Shown piece after piece: positions 36,432 to 43,465 of a stretch of DNA of 52,287 bases. Each line of letters starts with the position of its first letter. Position 1 is the first letter of the stretch. This stretch comes from a virus, in the IMG/VR virus record IMGVR_UViG_3300035156_000067, positions 1 to 52,287 of that record, one strand, 5' to 3'. Position numbers and translations under genes: made by a program. The notes below the pieces were generated by a model. The model saw nothing but the letters and a program-made list of their open reading frames with translations, was not told where the DNA came from and ran no database searches.

Positions 36432-36683
36432 ATGGCCAGAAAGACGATCTACTGCGCACAAGCGTTTTGGCGGCGGGACGGACGGTTGACCGGCGGCGTC
36501 GTGCATCAGTTCCACACGGAGGAGCGGGCTCGGGCTGGCGGCGAGATCCTTGCGGGATCAGCGGACGGCGTAGCCGTATTTAGACTGACGGGAGAAGCGG
36601 ACGTCGACTTCTGGGATGAGCCCGTGCTGATCGTGACCTTTGGCGCGACCCCCGGTCATGGGGACGAAGCCGACGCGGCGTAG
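36432..36683 (+). CDS. Hypothetical protein under GANTC-rich control region
   Basis: The product is 83 residues with a strand-rich layout (KTIYCAQAFWRRDGRL, then ILAGSADGVAVFRLTG, and VLIVTFGATPG). GGAGG with 7 nt spacing precedes the ATG. It is transcribed alone, divergent from the leftward operon and convergent with the membrane gene ending at 36685. The position between the two operator regions suggests a control or lysogeny function. Confidence 0.7.
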   Translation: MARKTIYCAQAFWRRDGRLTGGVVHQFHTEERARAGGEILAGSADGVAVFRLTGEADVDFWDEPVLIVTFGATPGHGDEADAA

Positions 36684-36684
36684 G

Positions 36685-37083
36685 CTACCAGGCCCGTTCC
36701 CAAGGCTTGCAATCGGGCTTGCCTGTTTCGCAGGGCGGCATCGCGGGCTTTTCCGCCAAGCGGGCGCCTTCAACCTTTGAAACGGACTGCTGGACGGCCG
36801 ATACGTCCCGGGAAACACCATCAATCTTCGCCGCAAGCGTCGATGTCTGTTGGATTATAAGGCCAGCCAATACCAAGAAACCCGCCGAGAAGGCGAGCAG
36901 TAGCCACTTGAGGTGGCTATCGAGACGATCGTCTAGCCGCCCTAGTCGATCCTCAACCGATTGTTGCCAACCATCCATGTCGGGAGGAATAGGCCCCCCA
37001 CCGTGCGGCGGCAAGTCCGGCGGCTGAAACGCCGGACCGGGCGGGCCCTTTGCCCGAAGGGGAATTACGTTGTCAGACGGCAT
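36685..37083 (-). CDS. Membrane protein in the repressor operon (immunity/exclusion candidate)
   Basis: The product is 132 residues from ATG 37083. The N-terminal part is Pro-rich and soluble, with an amphipathic helix (WQQSVEDRLGRLDDRLDSH). One membrane span follows (LLLAFSAGFLVLAGLII, about 72-92), then a coiled coil (IDGVSRDVSAVQQSVSKVE) and a C-terminal end with two Cys. Being cotranscribed with the repressor, it should be made in lysogens, where such proteins often exclude other phages. Confidence 0.68.
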   Translation of the reverse strand: MPSDNVIPLRAKGPPGPAFQPPDLPPHGGGPIPPDMDGWQQSVEDRLGRLDDRLDSHLKWLLLAFSAGFLVLAGLIIQQTSTLAAKIDGVSRDVSAVQQSVSKVEGARLAEKPAMPPCETGKPDCKPWERAW

Positions 37084-37366
37084 CCGTGCGATCCTCGCCG
37101 ACGAAGACCTCGTTGTTAAGGCGGTCCGCAAATCGTTTGACGGTGTCCCTGGCCAACGACTGGTATGGGGCTAGGGAAGGGTCGAAATTGGCGGCCTGAG
37201 AGAAGATCAAGCTTTCGACGTACTGCTTCATGATCCAGCTTGCGCGGCTGACATAGGACTGAGCGACCAAGGGGTCGTCACGGCTATCGACCATCCGGGC
37301 AACGGCTTCCAGATAGGCCACCCTTATTTCCAGTGCTGCGATGCGCTCGTCTTTGTCGTCAGTCAT
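37073..37366 (-). CDS. Hypothetical protein in the repressor operon
   Basis: The product is 97 residues from ATG 37366 (ATGA with the repressor stop). The N-terminus is a coiled coil (DERIAALEIRVAYLEAVARM) and the rest is helical. It overlaps the membrane protein gene by 11 bp. It is probably expressed in the prophage state together with the repressor. Confidence 0.65.
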   Translation of the reverse strand: MTDDKDERIAALEIRVAYLEAVARMVDSRDDPLVAQSYVSRASWIMKQYVESLIFSQAANFDPSLAPYQSLARDTVKRFADRLNNEVFVGEDRTDAV

Positions 37367-37896
37367 CCGCCCGTCCCACTCTTCACGCCAGACCATGTAG
37401 GCGCCGGCGCGATCTTGGTGCTGGGTTTAGCTAAGACCGCCTCAAGCGCGCCGGTGTCCACCTCGTTCGGATTGAATTCGCGAAGGAAACCAGGCCGGGT
37501 TTGAAGCGGCGGAGCTAGACGGCGCAGCCACTTGTCGGACGGCGGCCCGGGTTGTTCCTCGAGAAGCTCGATGGTGGCCGGAGGAACCTCGACCCGAGCG
37601 GCCAGCTCGTCGACGGTGAGAAAGCGAAACTCGCGCCACGCACGGATGTTGTTCCGCTCACCTTCTTCCGGATCCGGACCGCCGAAAATGTCCTCGACCG
37701 TCAGCCTATAGGCAGCGGCGATCTTGGCCTCATTCACGCCGGTTAGGCTGGCGGTCCGCTTACCATTGGTCTCGACCATGTAGGAGCGGATGGTGTTGTA
37801 CTGGACACCAGAATGCTCGGCGACTTGGTTCATGTTTAAGCCGCTCGCCTTCATCCAGGCGTCGAAATTCTCGCGGCGAAGGTCCTGCAGGGTCAT
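37363..37896 (-). CDS. Phage repressor with two HTH domains (CI-like)
   Basis: The product is 177 residues from ATG 37896. Residues about 8-60 are an HTH_3-type domain (LNMNQVAEHSGVQYNTIRSY). Residues about 82-145 look like a second HTH (WREFRFLTVDELAARVEVPP, then ATIELLE). No LexA/S24-type Ala-Gly cleavage site or Ser-Lys dyad is visible, so induction is unlikely to be by RecA-stimulated self-cleavage. It is divergent from the Cro-like gene, with operators between. Confidence 0.82.
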   Translation of the reverse strand: MTLQDLRRENFDAWMKASGLNMNQVAEHSGVQYNTIRSYMVETNGKRTASLTGVNEAKIAAAYRLTVEDIFGGPDPEEGERNNIRAWREFRFLTVDELAARVEVPPATIELLEEQPGPPSDKWLRRLAPPLQTRPGFLREFNPNEVDTGALEAVLAKPSTKIAPAPTWSGVKSGTGG

Positions 37897-37911
37897 CGCC
37901 TGCCATTGTCG

Positions 37912-37940
37912 CAATACATACGGATTTTCGTAACCGCGAA
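37912..37940 (-). promoter_or_regulatory. Repressor promoter PRM-like with operator in the spacer
   Basis: On the minus strand TTCGCG (37940-37935) and GTATTG (37917-37912) are 17 bp apart with the imperfect operator 37918-37933 in the spacer, the same geometry as the PL-like promoter. Both hexamers are weak. The repressor start is 16 bp downstream, leaving room for a very short leader. Confidence 0.45.
37918..37933. promoter_or_regulatory. Repressor operator OR3-like
   Basis: ATACGGATTTTCGTAA keeps the TACG/CGTA arms of the operator consensus but is weaker than the other copies. It is nearest to the repressor gene, as an autoregulatory site would be. Confidence 0.7.
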
Positions 37941-37949
37941 GTTCCGTAG
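37934..37949. promoter_or_regulatory. Repressor operator half-site OR2-like
   Basis: CCGCGAAGTTCCGTAG keeps the right arm TTCCGTAG exactly, while the left arm is degenerate. It adjoins OR3-like directly (centres 16 bp apart). Confidence 0.5.
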
Positions 37950-37955
37950 ACGGGC

Positions 37956-37991
37956 TTGCCAACATCTACGGTATTCCGTAGTCTGCGCACA
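37956..37991 (+). promoter_or_regulatory. PR-like promoter, possibly giving a leaderless cro mRNA
   Basis: TTGCCA (37956-37961) and TAGTCT (37979-37984) are 17 bp apart. Transcription would start near 37991, the A of the Cro-like ATG. No ribosome-binding site precedes that ATG, which supports a leaderless message. The -10 match is weak. Confidence 0.5.
37966..37981. promoter_or_regulatory. Repressor operator OR1
   Basis: CTACGGTATTCCGTAG is identical to OL1. It overlaps the proposed -10 region of the Cro-like gene and ends 9 bp before its ATG. Confidence 0.85.
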
Positions 37992-38209
37992 TGACCGATC
38001 TCGCCAGCATTATCCGCGCAATCGAAACCGCTGCCGAGGCTGAGGGGCTTCCCTCGCTGTCGAAGCGAAGTGGTGTTCCATACACCACCTTGCGCGATTG
38101 GCAGAAGGACGGCTGGCGTCCCAAGGCGGTCCAGACCTTTGAGCGAGTTGCGCGAGCTGCAGCCTCCCTCCCCGCAAACGACACCGCCGCCCAAGCCGAG
38201 GCGGCCTGA
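37991..38209 (+). CDS. Cro-like HTH regulator
   Basis: The 72-residue product has a helix-turn-helix (IIRAIETAAEAEGLPSLSKR, then SGVPYTTLRDWQKDG) followed by a helical end. It is the first gene of the rightward early operon, divergent from the repressor, with the shared operator just upstream. It probably competes with the repressor to commit to lytic growth. No ribosome site is visible (see the PR-like promoter). Confidence 0.8.
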   Translation: MTDLASIIRAIETAAEAEGLPSLSKRSGVPYTTLRDWQKDGWRPKAVQTFERVARAAASLPANDTAAQAEAA

Positions 38210-38243
38210 CCGATGGCTCCCTCAGCCCTCACGCGAGGCGCCC

Positions 38244-38516
38244 ATGTCGATCTGTGACCGGGTGATGGAACTGTCGGATGGTCTCGCGGACCTGCTGCTG
38301 GCTGCGGACGCCGCCACCGACGAGGGCGACGCGCTGAGGTTTCTCCGCAAGGCCGTCGACGCCGCCGAGGCCGTCAAGTTCGGCAACAAGTGCGCACGGA
38401 CAATCCTCACGATGGCAGCGGCCGACGTCCGCAAACAGCGCCTCGCGCCTGACCTTCCCGTTCCGGCCAATGATCATCTGCCTGACTCCTCTCCACATGA
38501 CCCCATCGTCGCCTGA
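38244..38516 (+). CDS. Small helical early protein
   Basis: The product is 90 residues from ATG 38244, preceded by GAGGCG. The N-terminal 70 residues are helical (VMELSDGLADLLLAADAAT, FLRKAVDAAEAVKFG). It lies between the Cro-like and CII-like genes. No DNA-binding motif is evident; the function is unknown. Confidence 0.65.
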   Translation: MSICDRVMELSDGLADLLLAADAATDEGDALRFLRKAVDAAEAVKFGNKCARTILTMAAADVRKQRLAPDLPVPANDHLPDSSPHDPIVA

Positions 38517-38558
38517 CCGCAGGCCCTCCGTCATCCGAACTTTCGCAAGGTCTAAACC

Positions 38559-39014
38559 GTGAACAAACTCAGTCATCGTGAACACGCCCGGTTAGCCGAA
38601 GACTTGATCGACGAGTGCGGCGGTCAAGCCGAAGCCGCGAAGGTCTGCCGGGTCGGCAAGTCCACGCTCTCGACCTACGCCAACCCGCATGAAGCGGCCA
38701 CGATGCCCGCCGATGTCATCGCCGACCTCGAATGGCACTGCCGGAAAGCCATCTATTCGACTGCCCTGGCTGAGTTGTTCGCCATGGCGCCGGCCGTCGG
38801 CGACCTTGCTGCTGCCGCCTGTGACCTGACCGAACACACGACTGCGGTTCAGGGCGTTGTTCGCCGCAGCCTTGCGGATGGCGATCTGACCCCTCGCGAG
38901 ATCGATGCCATTGCCGACGCTGAGCGCGACGCTGAGGACGCCCTCGCCCGGCTCAAATCTACCCGCCGCGCCATCGAAGCCGGGACCGACCGCAAGCTCC
39001 GGACGGTGTCCTGA
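38559..39014 (+). CDS. CII-like phage regulatory protein (CP76 family)
   Basis: The product is 151 residues. The N-terminal region (GGQAEAAKVCRVGKSTLSTY, then ANPHEAATMPADVIADLEW) matches the phage regulatory CII/CP76 family, with an HTH in which serine/threonine-rich turns precede a 'P-x-x-V-I-x-x-L-E' helix. The C-terminal helices could give oligomers. It is third in the rightward operon, as lambda cII. It overlaps the next gene as TGATG. Confidence 0.78.
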   Translation: MNKLSHREHARLAEDLIDECGGQAEAAKVCRVGKSTLSTYANPHEAATMPADVIADLEWHCRKAIYSTALAELFAMAPAVGDLAAAACDLTEHTTAVQGVVRRSLADGDLTPREIDAIADAERDAEDALARLKSTRRAIEAGTDRKLRTVS

Positions 39015-39337
39015 TGTGCGACTTCAAGCCCGGTGACGAGGTGGTTTGCATCATTGCAGGCATGTTGCCTTGGCAAGGGCGCGACCCTGCCCTTCCGACC
39101 GCTGGACTGACCGAGGGCGCGACCTACAGCGTGCACTACGTCGGGCTCGACGATGATGATGAGATCACTGTCTGGCTCAACGAGACGGGCAACTTCTGCG
39201 ATGACGGTATCGATTGGGGATACTGCCCGATCCGCTTCCGCAAGGTCGAGCGCCGCGACTGGTCCGTCTGGCTCGCCGCCGAGAACACCATCGAAAATCC
39301 CAATCCTGTCCACCGCCGAAAGCGCGAGACGGCCTGA
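39014..39337 (+). CDS. Hypothetical protein (SH3-like phage family)
   Basis: The 107-residue product begins FKPGDEVVCIIAGMLPW and has LTEGATYSVHYVGLDDDDEI, the pattern of small SH3-like phage proteins with a GDxV(V)C start. It has a long, basic C-terminal tail. The function is unknown; such proteins are common in early phage operons. Confidence 0.7.
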   Translation: MCDFKPGDEVVCIIAGMLPWQGRDPALPTAGLTEGATYSVHYVGLDDDDEITVWLNETGNFCDDGIDWGYCPIRFRKVERRDWSVWLAAENTIENPNPVHRRKRETA

Positions 39338-39387
39338 CCACCAAACGGGACCGACCGGCCCGTTGACCGGTCGAACAGGAGGGCCAG

Positions 39388-39978
39388 ATGGCCAAGACGC
39401 TTACAGCAGATGCCGCACCGCCCGCCGGGTCGTCGGCTTCCATCCCGAACGCCAGTGAAGAGGCCAACTTCCTCTCTCACATCGGCAAGCTTCGTATTCA
39501 GGACAACAAGGTCGCCATCGCGAAGGCCGCTCTGGATGCCGAACGTGCCGTGCTGAACGACCTGTTCGGCGAGGCCAAGCGCGACAAGTTCAGCCGCAAG
39601 GAACTCCGCGCGATCCTCGACGACGGCAAGGCCATCCGTCGCGATCTGGTCGCCGAGGAAGAACGCCGCGCCAAGCTCCGCATCTGGGCGGGACTGCCAG
39701 CCGGCGCCCAACCTGATCTGTTCGGTCTGGGCGACACCGCCCGGGACGCGGTCGACGCCGACGCTCATGGCTACGCGATGGGCCGTCGTGGTGAGGACGA
39801 GTTTGCGCCGGACTGGATCGGGCCGAACAATCTTCCGGACTTCTCGGGCGGCTGGCGCCGGGCGCAGGCTGAACTGCTCGCTCAGGTCGGCACGGCTGAC
39901 GCCCCAAAGGCGAAAGGCCCCAAGCTGGTCGCCGACAATGACGCCAAGGCCGACGAACCGAAGACGGACGCGGCATAG
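39388..39978 (+). CDS. Early protein, unknown (coiled-coil N-terminal part)
   Basis: The product is 196 residues with an N-terminal helix set (FLSHIGKLRIQDNKVAIAKA, LNDLFGEAKRDKFSRKELR) and a Gly/Asp/Trp region (AYAMGRRGEDEFAPDWIG), ending in a Lys/Ala/Asp tail. The segment HAYGYAMGRRGED-like also occurs in phage proteins near replication genes. GGAGG precedes the ATG by 7 nt. Stop and next start adjoin (TAGATG). Confidence 0.65.
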   Translation: MAKTLTADAAPPAGSSASIPNASEEANFLSHIGKLRIQDNKVAIAKAALDAERAVLNDLFGEAKRDKFSRKELRAILDDGKAIRRDLVAEEERRAKLRIWAGLPAGAQPDLFGLGDTARDAVDADAHGYAMGRRGEDEFAPDWIGPNNLPDFSGGWRRAQAELLAQVGTADAPKAKGPKLVADNDAKADEPKTDAA

Positions 39979-40515
39979 ATGTACCTCGCGCTCGACCTCG
40001 CAACCGAGACCGGCTTCTGCGTCGGGGCTGCCGACACCGGCGAAGTCCCGACGCTGGGTCACGTCCGCATGCCGTCCACTGGCCCAGATGTGGGTCAGTT
40101 CCTGGCTGCGTGGCAGGACTGGCTGGACGCAAAGGTCTGCGAGGTCGAGCCGACCCTCATCATTTTCGAGGCCCCGATCCTTCCGTCTGAGACCCAGATG
40201 TCGACGACCCGGAAGCTTCAGGGCCTCGCAGGGGTCACTGAAATGGTCTGCCACCGCGCCGGTATCGAAGTCGCGGAGCTGACGACCAGCACCGTGAAGA
40301 AGGGCCTCACCGGCAACGGCAGGGCCAGCAAGTCGGACATGGTCCGCGCCTGCCGCGCCTACGGCTTCAACCCCCACACCTACATCAAGAAGGGCGAAGA
40401 ATCGTCCGACGAGGCTGACGCCTTTGGCATCTGGCTCTGCGCCTTACGCCTTCGCCACCCGACCCATGCCGGACGCTGGGACCCCATGAATTTCACACCG
40501 AGGACCGCCGCATGA
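39979..40515 (+). CDS. RuvC-like Holliday junction resolvase
   Basis: The 178-residue product has an RNase H-like fold signature: LALDLATETGFC (first acidic Asp5), LIIFEAPIL (Glu59-type acidic), VKKGLTGNGRASKSDMVRAC as in RuvC, and SSDEADAFGIWLCAL with the last acidic pair. It should cut junctions in replicated phage DNA before packaging. It is joined to the GcrA-like gene by ATGA. Confidence 0.85.
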   Translation: MYLALDLATETGFCVGAADTGEVPTLGHVRMPSTGPDVGQFLAAWQDWLDAKVCEVEPTLIIFEAPILPSETQMSTTRKLQGLAGVTEMVCHRAGIEVAELTTSTVKKGLTGNGRASKSDMVRACRAYGFNPHTYIKKGEESSDEADAFGIWLCALRLRHPTHAGRWDPMNFTPRTAA

Positions 40516-41306
40516 GGTACTTACAAACCCGAGACGAACAGCGCGAGTTCTGTGCCGAATGGCGCGCTGGCGTTCCTATCACCGAGCTGACCGCCCGATA
40601 CGGTATCAGCCGCAGCGCCATGAATGCGCATCGCCGGAAGCTGAACCTTCCAGAGCGCGGCGAAGTGGCTGGATGGACCCCTGCCCGCCTTGCCCTCGCC
40701 CAGCGCCTCTATCAAGTCGAAGGCCGTTCCGCCTCTCAGGTCGCGGCTGTTCTGGGTCTCGGATGCACCCGCAACGCCGTCATCGGCAAGGCGCACCGGA
40801 TGGGATGGGCTAAGGCTCGCAATCAGCAGCCGTCCGACCCGTCCGTGCTGACGGTTCGCGCCCATAGGGTCGTCCGGTCGCGCGTGAAACCTCCAAAGCC
40901 CGGCCCCGGCGCCAAGACCCCCGGCACGTTCAGCCTCATGTCTCAGGCGACATCAACGGCAACCGAATCCGTTCGCAAGGAACGCGCCGCCGAGGGTCAG
41001 AAGGCCATCGCCCGGGCTAGCGTTTCGGATGTCCTGAGCCCTAACGCCGTGCCGTTCCTCGACGCCCAACACGGCTGCAAGTGGCCGATTGGCGAGGGGA
41101 TGGCGATGATGTCGTGCTGCAACAAGATCGCGCGCGGCGTTTATTGCGAAGGTCACGCAGCCGTCGCGTTCTCAGCTTTCCAGCCTGCCGAACGTGACCG
41201 CGCCGACCGACGGACCTCAAGCTTCACCCGCCATGACCGTATCGCGACCCCGCGCAAACAGGCGGCCACTGACGGCCTGTGGGACGAGATCAGGAACGCG
41301 GCGTGA
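40512..41306 (+). CDS. gcrA-like: GcrA-family cell-cycle regulator with extra N-terminal HTH
   Basis: The product is 264 residues. The GcrA DNA-binding domain is at about 52-100 (GWTPARLALAQRLYQVEGRS, then CTRNAVIGKAHRMGW), and the conserved C-terminal zinc-like end is at about 188-222 (GCKWPIGEG, CCNK, YCEGHAAVAF). In Caulobacter GcrA binds sigma70 and stimulates promoters with methylated GANTC. An additional HTH-like unit (ITELTARYGISRSAMNAHRR) lies ahead of it, which standard GcrA lacks. The phage copy may redirect host or phage transcription by methylation state. Confidence 0.88.
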   Translation: MRYLQTRDEQREFCAEWRAGVPITELTARYGISRSAMNAHRRKLNLPERGEVAGWTPARLALAQRLYQVEGRSASQVAAVLGLGCTRNAVIGKAHRMGWAKARNQQPSDPSVLTVRAHRVVRSRVKPPKPGPGAKTPGTFSLMSQATSTATESVRKERAAEGQKAIARASVSDVLSPNAVPFLDAQHGCKWPIGEGMAMMSCCNKIARGVYCEGHAAVAFSAFQPAERDRADRRTSSFTRHDRIATPRKQAATDGLWDEIRNAA

Positions 41307-42754
41307 TGGCAGGGCACCGCACCAGCGTCCGGCGCTTCGCTTCCGCCGAGATCGACACCTCCCGCTCCACTGGCTTGAAAGCCGATCACCCCGCCCTGTC
41401 TGAAGGCCGGACTATCTTTCCCACGACCGTCAGCAGCAGCAAGGCCAGCCCCAGGTTCCTCGTCTCGGGCCATAACAACCCGAAGCTCGGCAAGGCTGTC
41501 CTGAAGGGGCCTCGCACCGGCTGGCCGATCTATCAGCTCTCGCTCGAGGAGCGCGCCACCTGTCCCCGGACCTGCGCTCAATGGGCGGACTGCTACGGCA
41601 ACGCCATGCCGTTCGCCCGGCGCCATACCCCGGATGTCGACTTCGAGCGGTTCCTTGTCGCCGAGATCATTACCCTGTGCCGCGCGCACCCTGAGGGCCT
41701 CTTGGTCCGACTGCATGCCCTCGGCGACTTCTACTCTGTCGAGTACGTCTACATCTGGGCCCGGCTCATCACCGACTTTCCTCAGCTTCACGTCTTCGGC
41801 TACACGGCCCGCAAGGTCGATGATGCTGACCCGGATAGCGCCCGCATTGCCCGCGCCATCTACCTGCTGACCGAGTCGGCATGGGATCGGTTCTCGATCC
41901 GCACGTCGGGAGTGTCGACGGCCCGCTCGCGCTCTGTCGTGGTCGACGAAAACCCGATGCTGGCCGACACGATCGTCTGCCCTGCTCAGACCTCCGACAC
42001 CGAGGCCTGCGCTTCCTGCGGGCTGTGCTGGGCATCAGCGGCGCGGGACAAGACTATCGCCTTCCTGAGGCACGGCATGAAGACGCGAGGCCCGAAGGCC
42101 GCGAATGATGTCGTGGCTGTCCCTGCCGCCAAGATCGTCGCTGTCGCCGCACCCGCACCTAAGGCGCCGCCCGCCACAAAAGCCCCGGCGACCGACCGCC
42201 CCCTGTCGCCGGGATGCGCGAAGGCGTTCGCCTACCTCACTGACGCCGCCGATGCGGACGGCAAGGTCTCCGCAACATGGGCCGAGATTTGCAAGGGTTC
42301 GGGCGTTCCGTCGGGATCTATGGGCTACACGATGGAGACCCTCGTCAAGCGGGGCGTGATCTCAATCGCCATCAAGGGCAACGGGCGTGGTGACCCGGTC
42401 ACCTATCAGATCGGAAAGACCAGCGCGGCTCCGGTGACAGCAGCTCCGGCCGCTACCAGGCCCGCCTACGTCTCTCCGATCAAGCTGACGACCAAGGTCA
42501 CGCCCCGGATGGTGACGCGTGGACCCGCTGCCCCATCGGCTGACGACCTGTCCGACATCCCGGCCAACGATGCGAAACCTCGCGGTCTGGTGGCCCGTAA
42601 GGCTGGCCAATGCGCCTACCCGACCAACTCACCCGCCATCGGTCGGGGCGAGGACACCACGTTCTGCTGCGAGCCGTCCGTCGGGCGCCTCTCGTACTGC
42701 AAAGAACACACCGCCCTGATGTTCAGCCGTCCGGCCAAGAAGGTGGCGGCATGA
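41306..42754 (+). CDS. GP88-type domain, winged-helix and GcrA-like tail fusion
   Basis: The product is 482 residues from ATG 41306 (TGATG). Residues about 50-245 match phage GP88-type proteins: LVSGHNNPKLGKAVLKG, the Cys set TCPRTCAQWADCYGNAMPF, RLHALGDFYSVEYVYIW, HVFGYTARK, and a CxxC-type close (CASCGLCW). A linker leads to a winged-helix-like part at about 300-375 (FAYLTDAADADGKVSATWAE). The end (QCAYPTN, TFCCEPS, SYCKEHTALMF) is the same cysteine/His pattern as the GcrA C-terminus next door. The GP88 function is unknown. Confidence 0.75.
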   Translation: MAGHRTSVRRFASAEIDTSRSTGLKADHPALSEGRTIFPTTVSSSKASPRFLVSGHNNPKLGKAVLKGPRTGWPIYQLSLEERATCPRTCAQWADCYGNAMPFARRHTPDVDFERFLVAEIITLCRAHPEGLLVRLHALGDFYSVEYVYIWARLITDFPQLHVFGYTARKVDDADPDSARIARAIYLLTESAWDRFSIRTSGVSTARSRSVVVDENPMLADTIVCPAQTSDTEACASCGLCWASAARDKTIAFLRHGMKTRGPKAANDVVAVPAAKIVAVAAPAPKAPPATKAPATDRPLSPGCAKAFAYLTDAADADGKVSATWAEICKGSGVPSGSMGYTMETLVKRGVISIAIKGNGRGDPVTYQIGKTSAAPVTAAPAATRPAYVSPIKLTTKVTPRMVTRGPAAPSADDLSDIPANDAKPRGLVARKAGQCAYPTNSPAIGRGEDTTFCCEPSVGRLSYCKEHTALMFSRPAKKVAA

Positions 42755-42939
42755 ACCGCGCTGACCTGATCCACGCGCGCCAGAAGGCCGACCTCGTCAT
42801 GACCGAGACCGTGAAGATCGAAGGCTGCCTCCGCGCAATCAAGGACGTCGCCGGTTTTCAGGGAGCCGAGACCGCCGCCCGCGTCGCACTTCAACGAGTC
42901 TGCCGCGCCAGCAACGACAACGACGGATGGGTGGCATGA
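42751..42939 (+). CDS. Small helical protein, unknown
   Basis: The gene has 62 codons from ATG 42751 (ATGA). The product is two helices (LIHARQKADLVMTETVKIEG, AARVALQRVCRASN). It is part of the ATGA-linked chain leading to the helicase gene. No function is assigned. Confidence 0.62.
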   Translation: MNRADLIHARQKADLVMTETVKIEGCLRAIKDVAGFQGAETAARVALQRVCRASNDNDGWVA

Positions 42940-43286
42940 CCAACTCCAAAGAGAACTACATGGTCGACCGCATCGATCGGAAGCGCGAGGAGCCCGCCGC
43001 TAAGGCCCTCCGCCTGCGCCGGAACATGTATCTGCTGATGCAGGCCCGCCGGTCCGTCACCTCCCTTCTCGCCGATCTGACCAGTCCCGACGAGCAAGGC
43101 GCGATCCTGGGTCACCTGATCGACATCGCCGCCGAGCAACGCCACCCGCTCATTGGCAGGGTCGAGACGGCAACGGCACTCAACAGCGTCGCCGCCGACG
43201 TCTGCGCCGTGTTCAGGCTCGACCGGGGCGTGAAGTTCGCCCGTGCCGAGCAGTTGTTCGCGGCGAACGATGGGGATCAGACGTGA
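42936..43286 (+). CDS. Hypothetical protein upstream of helicase
   Basis: The product is 116 residues from ATG 42936, helical and basic (LRLRRNMYLLMQARRSVTSL). Its position two genes before DnaB-like helicase could suit a helicase loader or replication accessory, but no ATPase motif is present. It is coupled by ATGA at the start and GTGA at the end. Confidence 0.65.
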   Translation: MTNSKENYMVDRIDRKREEPAAKALRLRRNMYLLMQARRSVTSLLADLTSPDEQGAILGHLIDIAAEQRHPLIGRVETATALNSVAADVCAVFRLDRGVKFARAEQLFAANDGDQT

Positions 43287-43465
43287 ATCGGAAGGATCTG
43301 GTCGCGCTAGAACTCCACTACGCCGGGATGCTGCGCCGTGAGGCCAAGTCTCGCGCCAAGCGATACCCCAAGATCGCCGAGCAGCTGACCAAATGGGCGG
43401 ACAACGCCGTTGCACGGGCTGAGACAGTTCGCTGCGGGCCGCTGTTTTCGGGAGCGGCCGAATGA
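43283..43465 (+). CDS. Small basic protein, unknown
   Basis: The gene has 60 codons from GTG 43283, overlapping the upstream stop as GTGA. The product is one basic helix set (MLRREAKSRAKRYPKIAEQL). It overlaps the helicase start by ATGA. No family is recognised. Confidence 0.6.
   Translation: MNRKDLVALELHYAGMLRREAKSRAKRYPKIAEQLTKWADNAVARAETVRCGPLFSGAAE

Noticed and set aside
39136-40377. A 413-codon frame antisense to the RuvC-like region
   Set aside because: The plus-strand genes there have family motifs and overlapping start-stop junctions; the antisense frame has none.
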